From: Reticulitermes speratus
Taxonomy: Eukaryota; Arthropoda; Insecta; Blattodea; Rhinotermitidae
Length of the DNA stretch: 64,000 nucleotides
Assembly: GCA_021186555.1 (NCBI GenBank)
Contig: JAJKFL010000005.1
Span: 49,879,635 to 49,943,634 of the forward strand
Direction: 5' to 3'
In this document: one piece after another, positions 10,631 to 21,710 of the stretch
Numbering within the stretch: the stretch's first letter is position 1
Layout: each line of letters begins with the position of its first letter
Position numbers and translations under genes: made by a program
The notes under the pieces: model-generated
Told to the model about the DNA's origin: nothing
Seen by the model: the letters and a program-made list of their open reading frames with translations, nothing else
Databases searched by the model: none

Positions 10631-10769
10631 GTGAAATTTTGCATCGCCCAACAGGCAAAATCAGCTTACAACTATCGAAAAATCAAGAAAAACTGCATAA
10701 GACTAAAGCATCTATATGGTTCAAAAAAATCTGCACAATGCAACAACTGTCACCAAAATACATCCATAT

Positions 10770-11165
10770 TACAGTAGGGGTAATTGACTTACTTATGAGA
10801 ATGTAGTGCATATGTTGGTGTGTAAAATTTTTAATTACTTAAAATGTTGTTTGGCAGTCAAGATTTTCAAAAATGGCGATGTTGGGATTATTATTATGTA
10901 TCTTTTCTCCAAACACTCTTGGCTGTATTCTCTATTCTCATTTGATTATTGTTAGAATATTAAAGTTTTCTAGGATCAAGTAATAAAATCAACGACCTTA
11001 TAGTTTTATCCTCAGGGGTTTGCAAACCCCTGAGGATGGAACTATAAGGTTCTGAAACACGTGTAGGGTGAGCGGACATAGGCCATAATAAAAGTGGTCA
11101 ATATAGTGCATTCGTTGGTTTTATTACTTGATTAAAAAATGCACGGTGGTAATACTGTGAAATTT
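10770..11165. repeat. Second GCACGGTG-family inverted-repeat element
   Basis: Left side ATGTAGTGCATATGTTGGTG, right side ATAGTGCATTCGTTGG and TGCACGGTGGTAATACTGTG. A compact internal palindrome at 10995-11050 reads ACCTTATAGT through CAGGGGTTTGCAAACCCCTG to ACTATAAGGT. The outer halves are diverged. Confidence 0.5.
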
Positions 11166-11614
11166 TCTAGGATGTTACGTCGCGTAAGCACCAAATATTA
11201 TACAGGATGTATTTATCCAACGACGCAGTGTAACATCCCAGAAGATTTGAATCTTCTGAAGCACTGTTTTGATGAACTCAAATTTCACACTAACTACCAT
11301 TTTTCTCTCCCACCATATTAAACACGATGTTTTATACTGTGCTGTTCCCAAAATTTCCATTTTAGCCCTCTTTGGTCTCTTGTTCATTAGTCTGATCTTC
11401 ACTTCATACTTGACCACTGTCTCCGCCCATTCTACCTGCACTGTCCTTCCCTCTGTACAAATATCTTCAAATTTATTGCAGAAGTTACATTAGGACATAA
11501 CGAGCCTTGAACATACAGCTACGATTGTTACAATTTTGTTTTCTTCTCAACTCCACACACACACTTAACACTTATTAAAGTAAATATGTCTTATATATTC
11601 TATTAATAACTTCA

Positions 11615-11620
11615 TTTATT
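11615..11620 (-). terminator. Polyadenylation signal, copy B (likely)
   Basis: AATAAA on the minus strand in a block (TTCATTTATTCAT) that aligns with the 3' ends of copies A (23057-23066) and C (19960). About 700 bp beyond the copy B stop; a palindrome at 11783-11956 lengthens the 3' UTR. Confidence 0.4.
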
Positions 11621-11782
11621 CATTATGAATGTATTACATTAAATTGCTCTGTTTACACAAAATAAATTGTTGACTTAATCATGTACAGACTGATTACGCC
11701 AGACTATTCTGTATCATATATTAGTAACATGTTTTGTTCCAAACATGTTCACCAGAAAAATTCCGATACCAAACCTGTTTGA

Positions 11783-11956
11783 TTAAAATTGAAATTAAAA
11801 CCAACTTCATGCACCTTCACTATTAAAAATTGTAATAGTAGATTAATTAACTCTTAATTAACCCGACATGTTAATTAATTTAATTTAGTTAATTAATCTA
11901 CTATTAAAATTTTTAATAGTGAAGGTGCATCAAGTTGGTTTTAATTTCAATTTTAA
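11783..11956. repeat. Palindromic element
   Basis: Arms of about 67 bp, for example CCAACTTCATGCACCTTCAC versus GTGAAGGTGCATCAAGTTGG, around a short AT-rich loop. It lies in the probable 3' UTR of copy B. Confidence 0.75.
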
Positions 11957-12325
11957 TTTATACAAGATGCACTGTGTGGTTAATTTTATTCATCAGTAAC
12001 TGTAATAAAGGAAAGTTAGTAATTTTAAATTTTAATTGATTATTGTTATTGCGAAAAATAATTGCTTTAAAATCTTTTAATTTTAACTTCTTAGACGGCG
12101 TTTGGTATGGAAATTGATACTTTTGCATGATAGAATGTAGTTTAGATCGGCACATTTCTGGAATGGGCAAACAGCCATGTACAACTTGCTAGTCATATTG
12201 GTTTTCTGTAGTGGCAACTGTTTTGCTGGTCGGCGCGTTGCTGTTATTTGCAGTGTTGTCGTTGTTTTCGTTGTTGCTGTTGTTTATGGAAACAAAGCTT
12301 TTGGCTATTCCATCAGACAGTAACT

Positions 12326-15300
12326 TTAAACCCCAGCAACCGAATCGCTGAAGTCAAAATGTCCGGTTATAAGTTTGACGATATAGTCGGCAATGTCCCG
12401 GACAGTTTTAGTCGCCTGGATAGAAGAAAGAAATATGGGGCTATTAGCAAAGCTTCAGATTAAATATCAGTAAATTTTCTGACATCAGTAATGTTTATAT
12501 ACATCTGTTTTAATCCTATTTCAGTATATTCAATACGTAGGAATATTCATACTCTGTTTTTTTTTTCAAATAATATTCCGGAAATTATTAATATACAGGG
12601 CATACACAACAGAATGGTGCGGTTTATATGGTTTATTCAATTGATACCGCACCATTCTTTTGTGTATGCCCTGTATTATGTCATAATATCAGACAGACCA
12701 TCAGTTGAGGCAAAGTCAATATCCGTGCTGCAAAGGGAATGATACTTCAGACAACAGACCCAGCCATTTTCTGTGGTAACATTAGATTACCAACTGAGAC
12801 GTGCCCACTACAGCTGTGCGGTAATGATGTAATTACCCTACATCAACTCCATTCCATTTCTGATGACCCGAGCACCATACGAAACGTTAAGGGTAGCAAC
12901 CAGATAGCGCTGGTCGCATTTCCACCTCATATATTGCCATAATCACCATGGTAAGGAACTGAATAGTGGCACTGCCTGAGATGGCACGATGGAAATTAAC
13001 GTTTGTTAAAGCATGTGTTATAAATACAAACTTAAAGAGACACACGGCGAGCTGATAGTGAAATTGCATAAGGGGATAGACAGTACTAAAGGAGATATGA
13101 ATGACTGCAGTGTTATTAATATGAACTTACACTTGCACCTAAGGTTGCTAGTCCGAAAATTGGGTCTCCTGCAGGTGCTGCTTCCACTTCACCTATCCCT
13201 GTTAACACAAATATATACATACATATGCTGGTGTTATTTATGTTGTACACCTGTTTTGTTCACGAAATGTTAATGGGTATATCTCAACAACTAACAATGT
13301 CCAACTCTTTAAGCCTTCTGACAACTTATGAAGATGATTATGTCAGTATTTACATTATTTTGAAACACCGTGTAATAACTTCTACCAATTAATCCCACGT
13401 AGCAGAGTCCTTCTTGAGAAGCTAATATTTTGCGCTAGTCAGGGAATTACCCGCATTTCATGGACCCTGAATATCCCTTACCCGTGTTCACAGCACGCCA
13501 CTTGCCCCTACCTTGAACCAGGTGAATACATTCCACACCTTCCCATCCTATTTCTCGAAGATTAATTTTAATATTATCCAATCTATGCCCAATCTTCCCA
13601 GTTGTCCTTTGCCTTCAGGTTTCCCCACCAAAACCCTGTATGCATGTCCTCGCCCCATACGTGCCACATACCCCGCCCATCTCATTTTTCTTAATTTGAT
13701 CACCCGAATAATATTTGGTGGGGAGATGAAAGCAGAAAAATAATTGAAGAGCCAGAAAGAAGAAGAAAACAAGAAAGAACGAAAAAAACAAAGAGAGATG
13801 AAGATAGATGGACAGATACATAGACGGATAGGTAGGTAGGTAGATTTGCTTTAGTTGTGAATATACAGAATGCTCTTACACAGTTTTCTTTTATTTCCAT
13901 TCCTTTCTGCCCAAAATAACGCTATCTCTTATACAGTTCTTGAATGTTAAATGATATAACCTTCGTGCAAGTGATAAGAGCTACTGCGTCATTGTTTATT
14001 ATCCGGATTTCTTGAGCTATGAGACATTATTTGGGAACCTAGAAGTTTATTAAGTTTAAATATACAGTGCTGTTTATTTTTATGGTACAGTTTTAATTTG
14101 ACATTATTTGGGAACCTAGAAGTTTATTAAGTTTAAATATACAGTGCTGTTTATTTTTATGGTACAGTTTTAATTTGATATTATTTAGGAACCTAGAAGT
14201 TTATTAAGTTTAAATACACAGTGCTGTTTATTTTTATGGTACAGTTTTAATTTGACATTATTTGGGAACCTAGAAGTTTATTAAGTTTAAATATACAGTG
14301 CTGTTTATTTTTATGGTAGAGTTTTAATTTGACATTATTTGGGAACCTAGAAGTCTATTAAGTTTAAATATACAGTGCTGTTTATTTTTATGGTACAGTT
14401 TTAATTTGACATTATTTGGGAACCTAGAAGTTTATTAAGTTTAAATATACAGTGCTGTTTATTTTTATGGTACAGTTTTAATTTGATATTATTTAGGAAC
14501 CTAGAAGTTTATTAAGTTTAAATATACAGTGTTGTTTATTTTTATGGTACAGTTTTAATTTGACATTATTTGGGAACCTAGAAGTTTATTAAATTTAAAT
14601 ATACAGTGTTGTTTATTTTTATGGTACAGTTTTAATTTGACATTATTTGGGAACCTAGAAGTTTATTAAATTTAAATATACAGTGTTGTTTATTTTAATG
14701 GTACAGTTTTAATTTGACATTATTTGGGAACCTAGAAGTTTATTAAGTTTAAATATACAGTGCTGTTTATTTTTATGGTACAGATTTAATTTGCATAAAA
14801 ATTTGCTAGCGGTAGTCTATTCCAACTTTGTCGAGGTAAGAATGTAAAGCTCTGTTCAAAACGCTCGGCGTACTTGAATTGGCTTCTGCCTGCATATATT
14901 CTGGGCCGTCCTGCCTGGAATTCTTGTAACGGTACGTTTTATTATTTTAACCAAACCTTTTCATTTTAATTAATTTCATCCATGAGAAAAATTAACAGCA
15001 GTTTAATATCAGGGAATGCCTGCCACCATTCTGCCCAGAAGGTTCTGTCTTGTCTGAAACGACGCTTCGTGATTTTGGCTTCCCATCAATTATTCGTATG
15101 ATCAAATCAAGCAGAATGAGATGGATAAATCGTGTGGCAAGTATGGAAGTGAAGGAAAATACATAGCGAAATTTGGTTGGGAAAACTAAGACAAAGACTA
15201 CATGAAAACCCCAGACAAAGGTGGGAGGATACTATTAAAATAGATCGTAAATCATTAGTTTGGGAACGCGTGGACTGGGTTTATATAAATCGGGATAGGG

Positions 15301-17383
15301 AGAGGTGGCGGCTGTTGTAAACATGGTGATGAACCCTAGGGTTCCATGAAATGCTGGGATTTGCTTCAGTATCCGAGAAAATTCTGAAGAACGATCCTGT
15401 TCTATGGATTCAGTTTGTTTCATTTCAATAAAAAATATTGGCTAATTTAGTAACCTGTATATTATTACCAGTGAACAGTGACATGTGTGAAGTTTATTCA
15501 TTTTGGTGTATATATTTAACTTTCAATAGAGATTGTTGTTACAATGCCGAATTTTAGGATATTACAAAATGAGGAATTTAAATGTTTGTGGATTTCAGCA
15601 GTATGTTCCAATTTAATGTAGTGTTCTAAAACCTTCTTGGAGGGACTGAGGAAAGCTATAACAATTCTGCCAGAATAATAATAACTTGTCGGGTATTAGA
15701 TACGAAACCATAGTGTCTTCAATGCGAAGTAAACTGCAGGATCATTCGACATTTATATTTGGTAAAATGACACTTTTGTTTTTATTGGAGAATGGTATTA
15801 GAACAACTAGTGGTTAGCGTGCTCGCTACTGGATCCAAGGTTCGCGGGTTCGATACCGACCGAGGGCGATGGATTTTTAAGGGTGATAAAAATCCGGAGC
15901 ACCACTTCCTTCGGAGGGGAAGTAAAGCCGTCGGTCCCATGTCGTAGATTTACGGCATGTAAAAGAACCTTCGGGCATGAATAGAACCAGTAATGTCCGT
16001 AAGCAAAATTCAAGCGGCCATTTCTCACCCAAGTCTCCTGACTGCCTGCCAGATGGCTCTGGCAGTCTCATCAGGATTGAGCAAAAACTTGTGCGGTCAG
16101 TGAGCCGGTCACTCACTACAGAATGCACACTTACCGACTAGGAAAACCTTCGGGATGAAATCCCAAAAAGAAGGAGGCTTTGGCCCACCTCGGGCTGTAA
16201 CGCCATGGAAGAAGAAGAAGATATTATAAAAAGAATTGTCATATAATCTTCGTTCTAGTCACCAAGGACTTTATTACCCTCTTCAATTGTGTATGTTTCT
16301 GAAGAAGACATGCTTCATTGAGAACTATTTAGATTCTGTAATGCTGTAGTTTTGAAACACTAGATTACTGCCAAATTGATAAACTAAGCAATAGTAAGAT
16401 ATCAAAAGCAGCACCAGTTTATGATTAACAACCTGTTTTTAAACACATGAATCGATATAAATTATTTATACACACGTTTGGGTGTTAATGTATTATTATA
16501 AGCCCTCACAAGTCACAGTATGATGATCCTGCACTGTTTTCCTAGCCGGTCGGTTCATCTCGAAACGTCTGAAGTCAGGCTGGTAATAATATACTTGTGA
16601 CTTATATAGCCATAGGGTTAAAAGAGAGTCTCTGGTCTTGAAATAAGTGCTTTTAGCCTATTCTGCGATACAGGACGATTCAGGAGGAAAGGCCAATATT
16701 TTTGGAGGTGATAGTATGGGTCATTGTGAAAAGGAAGTTTATATGGACATGTGTCTAATTCTGAATGGTTACAGAGATAGAGCTATTTGAATCTACAAAT
16801 AAAAGAGCGTTGTGAATGGTAATAAAGGTAGAGAAATTACTTAACCGTTATTTCATTTATATTTTGATTTAATGTGTAAATTTTAAATTTGTTACACAGA
16901 AATGACAAATTTGTTACATTTCACAATAAATGTCCGAATATCCCACCGTCAACCTCAATAAACTTTGCAACTCCTGTACGAAGATCGCTTGTTTTTCGTC
17001 TTGAGTTGATATTCACGTTTGTTTATGCTGGTAGCAGCATCCAAAATGCGAGCGAGCAATTCGTCTCTTGTGTCCACCTGTCTTTTGTAAACTTCTCCCT
17101 TCATCCAAACCCACAGACAAAAAATCTAACGCAGTTCGACCTGGAGATTGAAACAGCTGTATCTCGGTAAGCATTCAGAACTAGACACATGTTGACATGA
17201 GCTTTTTTCATAAAATGCCTGATACTATCACCTCCAACGTTATTGAACTTTCCTCTTGAATCACCTTGCATAATGTCACAGAACAGAAGGTGGTTTATAA
17301 TGTTCAATCAATTTGTACTTACCTGCAAACGCAAAGAAAGCTGCGTAAGCAAATAACGCAACAGAAATGGAAGCCTTCAGCAT
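12326..17383 (-). CDS. Small secreted peptide, copy B (three exons, 72 aa)
   Basis: Exon 1 is 17383-17323: a 20-residue signal peptide (MLKASISVALFAYAAFFAFA), phase 1, donor GTAAGT. Exon 2 is 13198-13131 (acceptor GTTAACAG, donor GTAAGT); it completes Gly and adds 22 residues starting IGEVEAAPAGDP, phase 0. Exon 3 is 12415-12326 (acceptor TATCCAG): 29 residues starting ATKTVRDIADYIVKLI, then stop TAA. The tail matches exon 3 of copy C (AINSAEDLIDDIINLI) but is shorter. The mature part is acidic and then amphipathic, so secretion is likely. The function is unknown and the family unrecognised. Intron 1 has been enlarged by a LINE fragment, a 77-bp tandem array, a SINE and a TIR element; intron 2 carries a palindromic MITE. 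Confidence 0.75.
12596..12673. mobile_element. Palindromic MITE, CAGGGCATACACA family
   Basis: 78-bp palindrome flanked by TA on both sides, with ends CAGGGCATACACAA and TTGTGTATGCCCTG. Relatives at 18098-18175 and 40006-40236. TA duplication suggests the Tc1/mariner superfamily. It lies in intron 2 of copy B. Confidence 0.85.
13385..13740 (-). mobile_element. LINE 3' fragment
   Basis: The minus strand reads the arthropod LINE tail (KLRKMRWAGYVARMGRGHAY, then a decayed GRPR/WEDN region), ending in the 3' UTR block near 13400-13440. It is inserted in intron 1 of copy B. Confidence 0.75.
14023..14794. repeat. Tandem repeat, about 10 copies of a 77-bp unit
   Basis: Units start near 14023, 14101, 14178, 14255 and so on, each beginning (A/G)CATTATTTGGGAACCTAG and ending TACAGTTTTAATTTG. 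Copies differ by a few substitutions. Two units (near 14178 and 14486) share the variant ATATTATTTAGG, suggesting the array grew by multi-unit duplication. In intron 1 of copy B. Confidence 0.95.
14795..15069. other. No feature recognised
   Basis: Intronic DNA between the tandem array and a LINE fragment. Confidence 0.4.
15070..15425 (+). mobile_element. LINE 3' fragment, degraded
   Basis: Plus-strand remnants of IRMIKSSRMRWINRVASM, the RPR.RWEDTIKID segment, and GTTCCATGAAATGCTGGG of the 3' UTR. Many frame breaks. Confidence 0.65.
15800..16215 (+). mobile_element. tRNA-derived SINE, family 4
   Basis: Matches 9921-10330 from the A box (AGTGGTTAGCGTGCTCG) to the 3' end (CCAAAAAGAAGGAGGCTTTG). 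The first bases of the head are replaced by unrelated sequence. This copy retains the GACTGCCTGCCAGATGGC segment that is missing at 9921. Confidence 0.85.
16671..17268. mobile_element. Non-autonomous TIR element, about 600 bp
   Basis: Long inverted termini: the left end has GATTCAGGAGGAAAGGCCAA and TTGGAGGTGATAGTAT; the right end, reverse-complemented, has GATTCAAGAGGAAAGTTCAA and TTGGAGGTGATAGTAT. Copies A and D, which lack it, read continuously across the site (AATGTCACAGAACA in D), which defines the insertion. TA at the boundary suggests a mariner-type element. Confidence 0.75.
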
Positions 17384-17427
17384 CTTACCCAACGCTTCTT
17401 ACCGACCAGCTGCCTCTGTGAGAAGTA

Positions 17428-17487
17428 AGACCTTTACAGTGCGGACAGTGTTTTACTGCTTTATTAAAATATCGCTGGTTATTTTCA
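17428..17487 (-). promoter_or_regulatory. Proximal promoter of copy B
   Basis: On the minus strand, GAAAATAACCAGCGATATTT through CACTGTAAAGGTCTTACT. It is collinear with the blocks upstream of E and D, with the TATA position reading TGTAAAGG. Confidence 0.45.
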
Positions 17488-17529
17488 CTTAAGTATCAAG
17501 TACAAAATATACTTTAGCTGCAACAAGAA

Positions 17530-17930
17530 GGAACAAGCATTCCAAAGTTCCAATTTAAGTATATGTACTGGCATACCATTTATATGACGTACCTTGAAAT
17601 ATGATAATTTTTATCTAATTTCCATATCACCATACATTCTGCCTATGTTTAAGTATGTCAATTATTTACAATTCGAAAAAATCAACCTGATTTGCATAAC
17701 GTGTGGTATTATCAATGTCTCACGTGATGTACAGCTTTTTGTGTATTTCTTTGAACACGTAATGCCGACTCTGTAGACGTGCTACCAGCTGTTATGGTAC
17801 ATTTGGCGATGATATCTGATGAATAATTGGAATTAGGCAGGTGATGTCTGACCCGGAGCTACGTCATGTTGAAAATCGTAAACATGGCGACCATGAGAAA
17901 AATCGAGTCATTTAGAACAGGGGTGCCCAA
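17530..17930. other. 5' flank of copy B, no gene
   Basis: Diverged counterpart of 2440-2720, including GATTTGCATAACGTG. Confidence 0.35.
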
Positions 17931-17933
17931 ATC

Positions 17934-18050
17934 TTAGCCCCAGGATCGCCCAGGCGAGTAAGTTTTGTGGCGCCGAATATTCGTGGGTCGTCAGGAGGGA
18001 ACTTCCTTTATATTACCATTTTGACGCCCAGACTTTTGAGACGGCTTGTG
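17934..18050. mobile_element. Possible hAT element end
   Basis: CAGGGGTGCCCAAATCTTAG resembles hAT termini of the CAGGGGTGCCCAA kind. No second end or duplication was found. Confidence 0.3.
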
Positions 18051-18097
18051 GAAATTTGTGTATCTCTGATTTATGGGTATCATCTTCTTCAATAATA

Positions 18098-18175
18098 CAG
18101 GGAATACACAAAAGAATGGTTCGGTTTATATGTATATATACATATAAACCGCACCATTCTTTTGTGTATACCCTG
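18098..18175. mobile_element. Palindromic MITE, CAGGGCATACACA family
   Basis: 78-bp palindrome flanked by TA, with ends CAGGGAATACACAAAAGAAT and ATTCTTTTGTGTATACCCTG and centre TATATGTATATATACATATA. Same family as 12596 and 40006. Confidence 0.85.
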
Positions 18176-18228
18176 TACAGCCCCATTTTGCTCAGAATGC
18201 AGTGTATTATATATAATTACGAAGACCG

Positions 18229-18512
18229 AGCCGGGATAACTCAGTCGGTATAGTGACTCGCTACGGCCTGAAGGGTCCGAGGATCCAATCCCGGTGGGGG
18301 CCGACATTTTCCTCACCCGTCCAGACCGGCCCTGGGGCCCACCCAGCCTCCTGTAAAAGGGGTACCTGGTCTCTTTCCCGGGGGCAAATCGGCCGGGGCG
18401 TGGCGTTGACTATCCATCTCCATCTAGCGCCGAGGTTAAAGAAAGAGTAAATCTATACCTCTACTCTCCCTCTGGGTCTTTACGGCCTGTTCTAGGGAGA
18501 ACTTTATTTGTG
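18229..18512 (+). mobile_element. tRNA-derived SINE, family 2
   Basis: Head GCCGGGATAACTCAGTCGG (A box) and B box near GAGGATCCAATCCCGG, then the body CCGTCCAGACCGGCCCTGGG and CGGCCGGGGCGTGGCGTTGA, ending AGGGAGAACTTTATTTGTG. Confidence 0.85.
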
Positions 18513-18699
18513 TAACTCTTTCGCTATAGGACCAGACTGTGTAAAAGCACTGTGTAAAAGAAGCGGACAAACGTGATGGCTTTGATGGTATATGGAAGTG
18601 GTCTTTGAGAGGGTTAAGGCCTTGTCCATCTTGACTTAGGCCACCGAGATAGTCATGTGTCATATTACGTAATGTTATTATGACCAATTAGTCGTCATA

Positions 18700-19030
18700 A
18701 TGCCTCTACTTACTCTCCATTCAGCGGTGCGGCCCATGAAGGGAGCCCTTCCTCCAATAAACTTGCAGTGTGTTCTGTCCAGTTCTTCAGTCCTGCAGAC
18801 ATCTTTGTAAGCGGAGTATTTATAAATCTTATGCAAGTAATGAAGCCGCTTTCTTCTCGGTATGTCTGCTCTGCATTGTCCATCTAGATGTCCTCTACAA
18901 TATTTCTTCGCCATAGATCTAATTTCCACAGTAATGTACACTTCACTGGGTAATTCCTTCTGTCCATTGATTTTTGCATTTTCTGTTCTTGATCTTTATC
19001 ACCCTTTAATCAAATTGTCCTTCGTAATGT
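18700..19030 (-). repeat. Dispersed repeat of unknown type (5' part), split by a SINE
   Basis: Continues at 19602-19810 after the SINE. Plus-strand positions 18880-19030 plus 19602-19810 align by eye with 22590-22915 (shared ATTTCTTCGCC/ATTTCTTTGCC, CCTCTTG(C/T)TTATT). On the minus strand there is an open frame 18941-18713 (KKYCRGHLDGQC ... GRTAEWR) ending at GTAAGTAG, a good donor. Because the region is repeated I treat it as an element remnant rather than a gene. Confidence 0.4.
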
Positions 19031-19041
19031 TTTCCTTTGCC

Positions 19042-19601
19042 GATCCCAGTGGCCGTGCGGTCTAAGGTGTGGGTCTTCGGCCGCTCGCTTACTAGGATCG
19101 TGGGTTCGAATCCCACCGGGGGCATGGATGTTTGTGTTGTGTTGTAAAAAAAGACGGTTGTGGACCGTAAGTGACATGAAAGGACGAAAAAGGATTAATA
19201 CAGAACAAAAATGGATCAAAGGGGGAAACCCAGGAATTAGTATAAAAAAAATCCCACCGGGGGCATGGATGCTTGTGTTGTGTTTGTTGTATAAGGATGG
19301 TATCATGGAACGTAAAGTGACATGAAGGATGAAAAAGGATTTAAATAGTACAAAAATGGATCAAAGGGGAAAAACCCCGGACAGACAAAAAAAATCCTAC
19401 TGGGGGCATGGATATCTGTCTGTTGTGAGTGTTGTGTGTTGTCAGGTAGAGGTCTCTGCAACGGGCTGGTCACTCGTACAGAGAAGTCTTATCGAGTGTG
19501 GTGTGTCTGAGTGTGATCGTGAAGCCTCGACGAAACGAGGAGCCTAGGCCCAGGCCCAGGCCTAGGCCCATATAGGGCTGTCGAGCCATACAAAAAAAAT
19601 A
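19042..19601 (+). mobile_element. tRNA-derived SINE, family 1, multimeric body
   Basis: Head at 19042 with B box GGTTCGAATCCCACCGGG, then two copies of the first body module joined through an A-run followed by ATCCCACCGGGGGCATGG, then the second module. Target duplication TTTCCTTTGCC at 19031-19041 and 19603-19613. It interrupts the dispersed repeat described at 18700. Confidence 0.9.
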
Positions 19602-19810
19602 TTTTCCTTTGCCATGTGCCACATCTTTCTCTCTTTCTACTCTCTTAGACGCCACATTTCTGTGCTTACCCTCACCGATATTTCCGTCTAACTATGCCAT
19701 TGCCCTCTTGCTTATTTAGACTGAAAACCAGTAAGTCTTAACCACCTATCTCCACTCATTCTATTCACATTTTTCTTCAAGTTCTATTAATCACTTCAAG
19801 TCTATCGTCG
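19602..19810 (-). repeat. Dispersed repeat of unknown type (continuation)
   Basis: Resumes directly after the SINE target duplication. Homologous to 22710-22915. Confidence 0.45.
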
Positions 19811-19959
19811 AAGCTACGTTAATTCGTAATATGCATTTAGCCATGGAAATCCAGGAAAGATTCTTGAAATGTCGTTTATTCTCTGAAGCATACATAAGAA
19901 AGTAACTTAATAAATCAGATGTGGGTCAAATATTTTTTCAAAAAATTGATTTTTTTAAA

Positions 19960-19965
19960 TTTATT
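19960..19965 (-). terminator. Polyadenylation signal, copy C (likely)
   Basis: AATAAA on the minus strand, about 350 bp past the copy C stop. Its setting (TTTATTTACATAAAATTCCA on the plus strand) aligns with the copy A 3' end. Confidence 0.45.
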
Positions 19966-20177
19966 TACATAAAATTCCACTGCTTACACGAATTAATTTT
20001 CTGTCTTACTCTTGTTGATTTTTATCACTTCACAATATTCTCTGTTGTATCTTCATTATATTTTAATCTCTTCACCAAAACTCTTCCGATACCGAATATC
20101 TACATAATTATAATAGCTTTTATTTTAACCAACACATGCACTACACCTTTGTCGTCACATATACCCCTACATATGTT

Positions 20178-20202
20178 TCGACTACTTATTAGTCATCATC
20201 AG
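20178..20202. repeat. Foldback arm motif
   Basis: TATGTTTCGACTACTTATTA followed by CATCATCAGG. An isolated arm in the 3' UTR of copy C. Confidence 0.45.
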
Positions 20203-20314
20203 GGGGATCAAAGTATATAAACACAGACTACACATCCACTATAATAGTTGGTTCACATTCATGTGTATGCTGTAATATAGGAAATTTTTACCTTCATTTA
20301 ATTTTCGTGTTTTG

Positions 20315-21569
20315 TTATGGCATATAAATGTTGCTTATGGAAGGTTTTTTTTTTTGTATTCGGTCCCAAATGTTTTTTATTATATCTAAAATCGAATCGT
20401 TAATGTCGAAGTATTCAGGGATTAAATTAATAATATCGTCAATCAGGTCTTCAGCAGAATTAATTGCCTGGATGGAGAAAAGAAAGGAGATTATTAGCAA
20501 AAGTTCAAATTGGATTGTTATACACAACTGCTCATAATCCTTGTAAATCAAGAGGCAAAACGAAGAAAAAAATTTCATCTAACTTCATCATGGTATAGAG
20601 CAACGATTGTTAACCTGAAGTGCAAATGCCCTTTCTGTGGGTGTGAGACATGCCACATTTTTCTTACTTGTATTGTAGGTCTGAAATAACTATTTAATTA
20701 CATACAGCTCTTTCTTATCATAGTCTTGCTGTACCTTAAGTTTAAAACACTGACCTACTTGAACTACAGTAGTCTTTTTTTTTATTTAAAGCTTTATTTT
20801 CTGGCTTAGTTGGATACATCAAAACACATCCTACAATTACAAATTGTCCCGTTCACCAATTTTTTCTCAAACGTTACACGAAGCACTCAGTCTTATTTTG
20901 GATAATGCACCTTGAAAATTTTACCCGTAGTGAAAATTAGGTCGTAGCCCCCATAAAAACACTACCAACGAAAAGTAGTCTACAGTAGACTATGTGGGGG
21001 GGGGGGGGGGATCGGTGGTCCGGATTACCCGGGAATATATACCAACTCCGTGGTATACGTAGCATACAAATGAAGCCATTACGCTTGTGTTGTTAATATG
21101 ATGCCTTCCCATGCCAAAATTTTAAAGTCTAGTTTGAATAATTTTTTTATTTCTCGCTGTGACACTGGAACAGACTTATAGCTGTAGTGACCTTCTTTGA
21201 AGTCGTACAAATGTATTTGCCTACCTAAAATGTCAATTCCTGAAGTATTTGTCACCACACAAAATATCGGTGATAAAAATTGAATAACACTAAAGTAGTA
21301 CACAGATAAGGAACTGCCATAACTACGATGCAGGAAAACAAGTATTGGCATTTTGTCTGATGTTCTGACAACCTTTCATGGAAGTTCTTGCATTTCTCTC
21401 TCTCTCTCTCTCTCACTCATACTGCATAATGATATAACATTTTAAAGAGATAACATTCGTTAATAACAACGATAAATAAGTGCAGTCCATTAGTAAGAAC
21501 TTACACTTTTATCTACGTTCCATAATCCGAAAATGTCTGGTAGTTCTGTAGGGGCCGCTGTCACGTCAC
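20315..21569 (-). CDS. Small secreted peptide, copy C (exons 2 and 3 only)
   Basis: Exon 3 is 20467-20315 (acceptor CATCCAG): 50 residues starting AINSAEDLIDDIINLIPEYF, Ile/Asp-rich and amphipathic, with a basic end (WDRIQKKK), then TAA. Exon 2 is probably 21569-21505, donor GTAAGT, 21 residues starting DVTAAPTELPDIFGLW. At the position where the other copies splice (CAG|GG), copy C has CAAG|GGTAG, which would put TAG in frame. Using the next AG, 4 bases on, restores phase 1 and the homologous frame. No signal-peptide exon lies between 21570 and copy A's stop at 23287, so this copy either borrows exon 1 of copy A by splicing or is inactive. Family and function are unknown. Confidence 0.5.
20600..21420. 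other. Intron 2 of copy C, no gene seen
   Basis: Includes a G-run at 20996-21010 and a (TC)n tract near 21397-21415. A 90-codon minus-strand frame at 21351-21079 has no recognisable domain. Confidence 0.35.
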
Positions 21570-21710
21570 CTACCCTTGTTAGCATTGAATGAGATTGTTT
21601 GGGATATGAATTTTGTAATCCCTTAATTCCATTGTAGGTTATTTAATGATTATGTTCATTAAGAAATTATGGATCTGTCCCACAATTAACCATCCTAGAC
21701 TTCCAAGGAC

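Noticed and set aside
21079-21351. A 90-codon minus-strand frame in intron 2 of copy C
   Set aside because: No known motif, not present in copies A or B, no splice signals at its ends.
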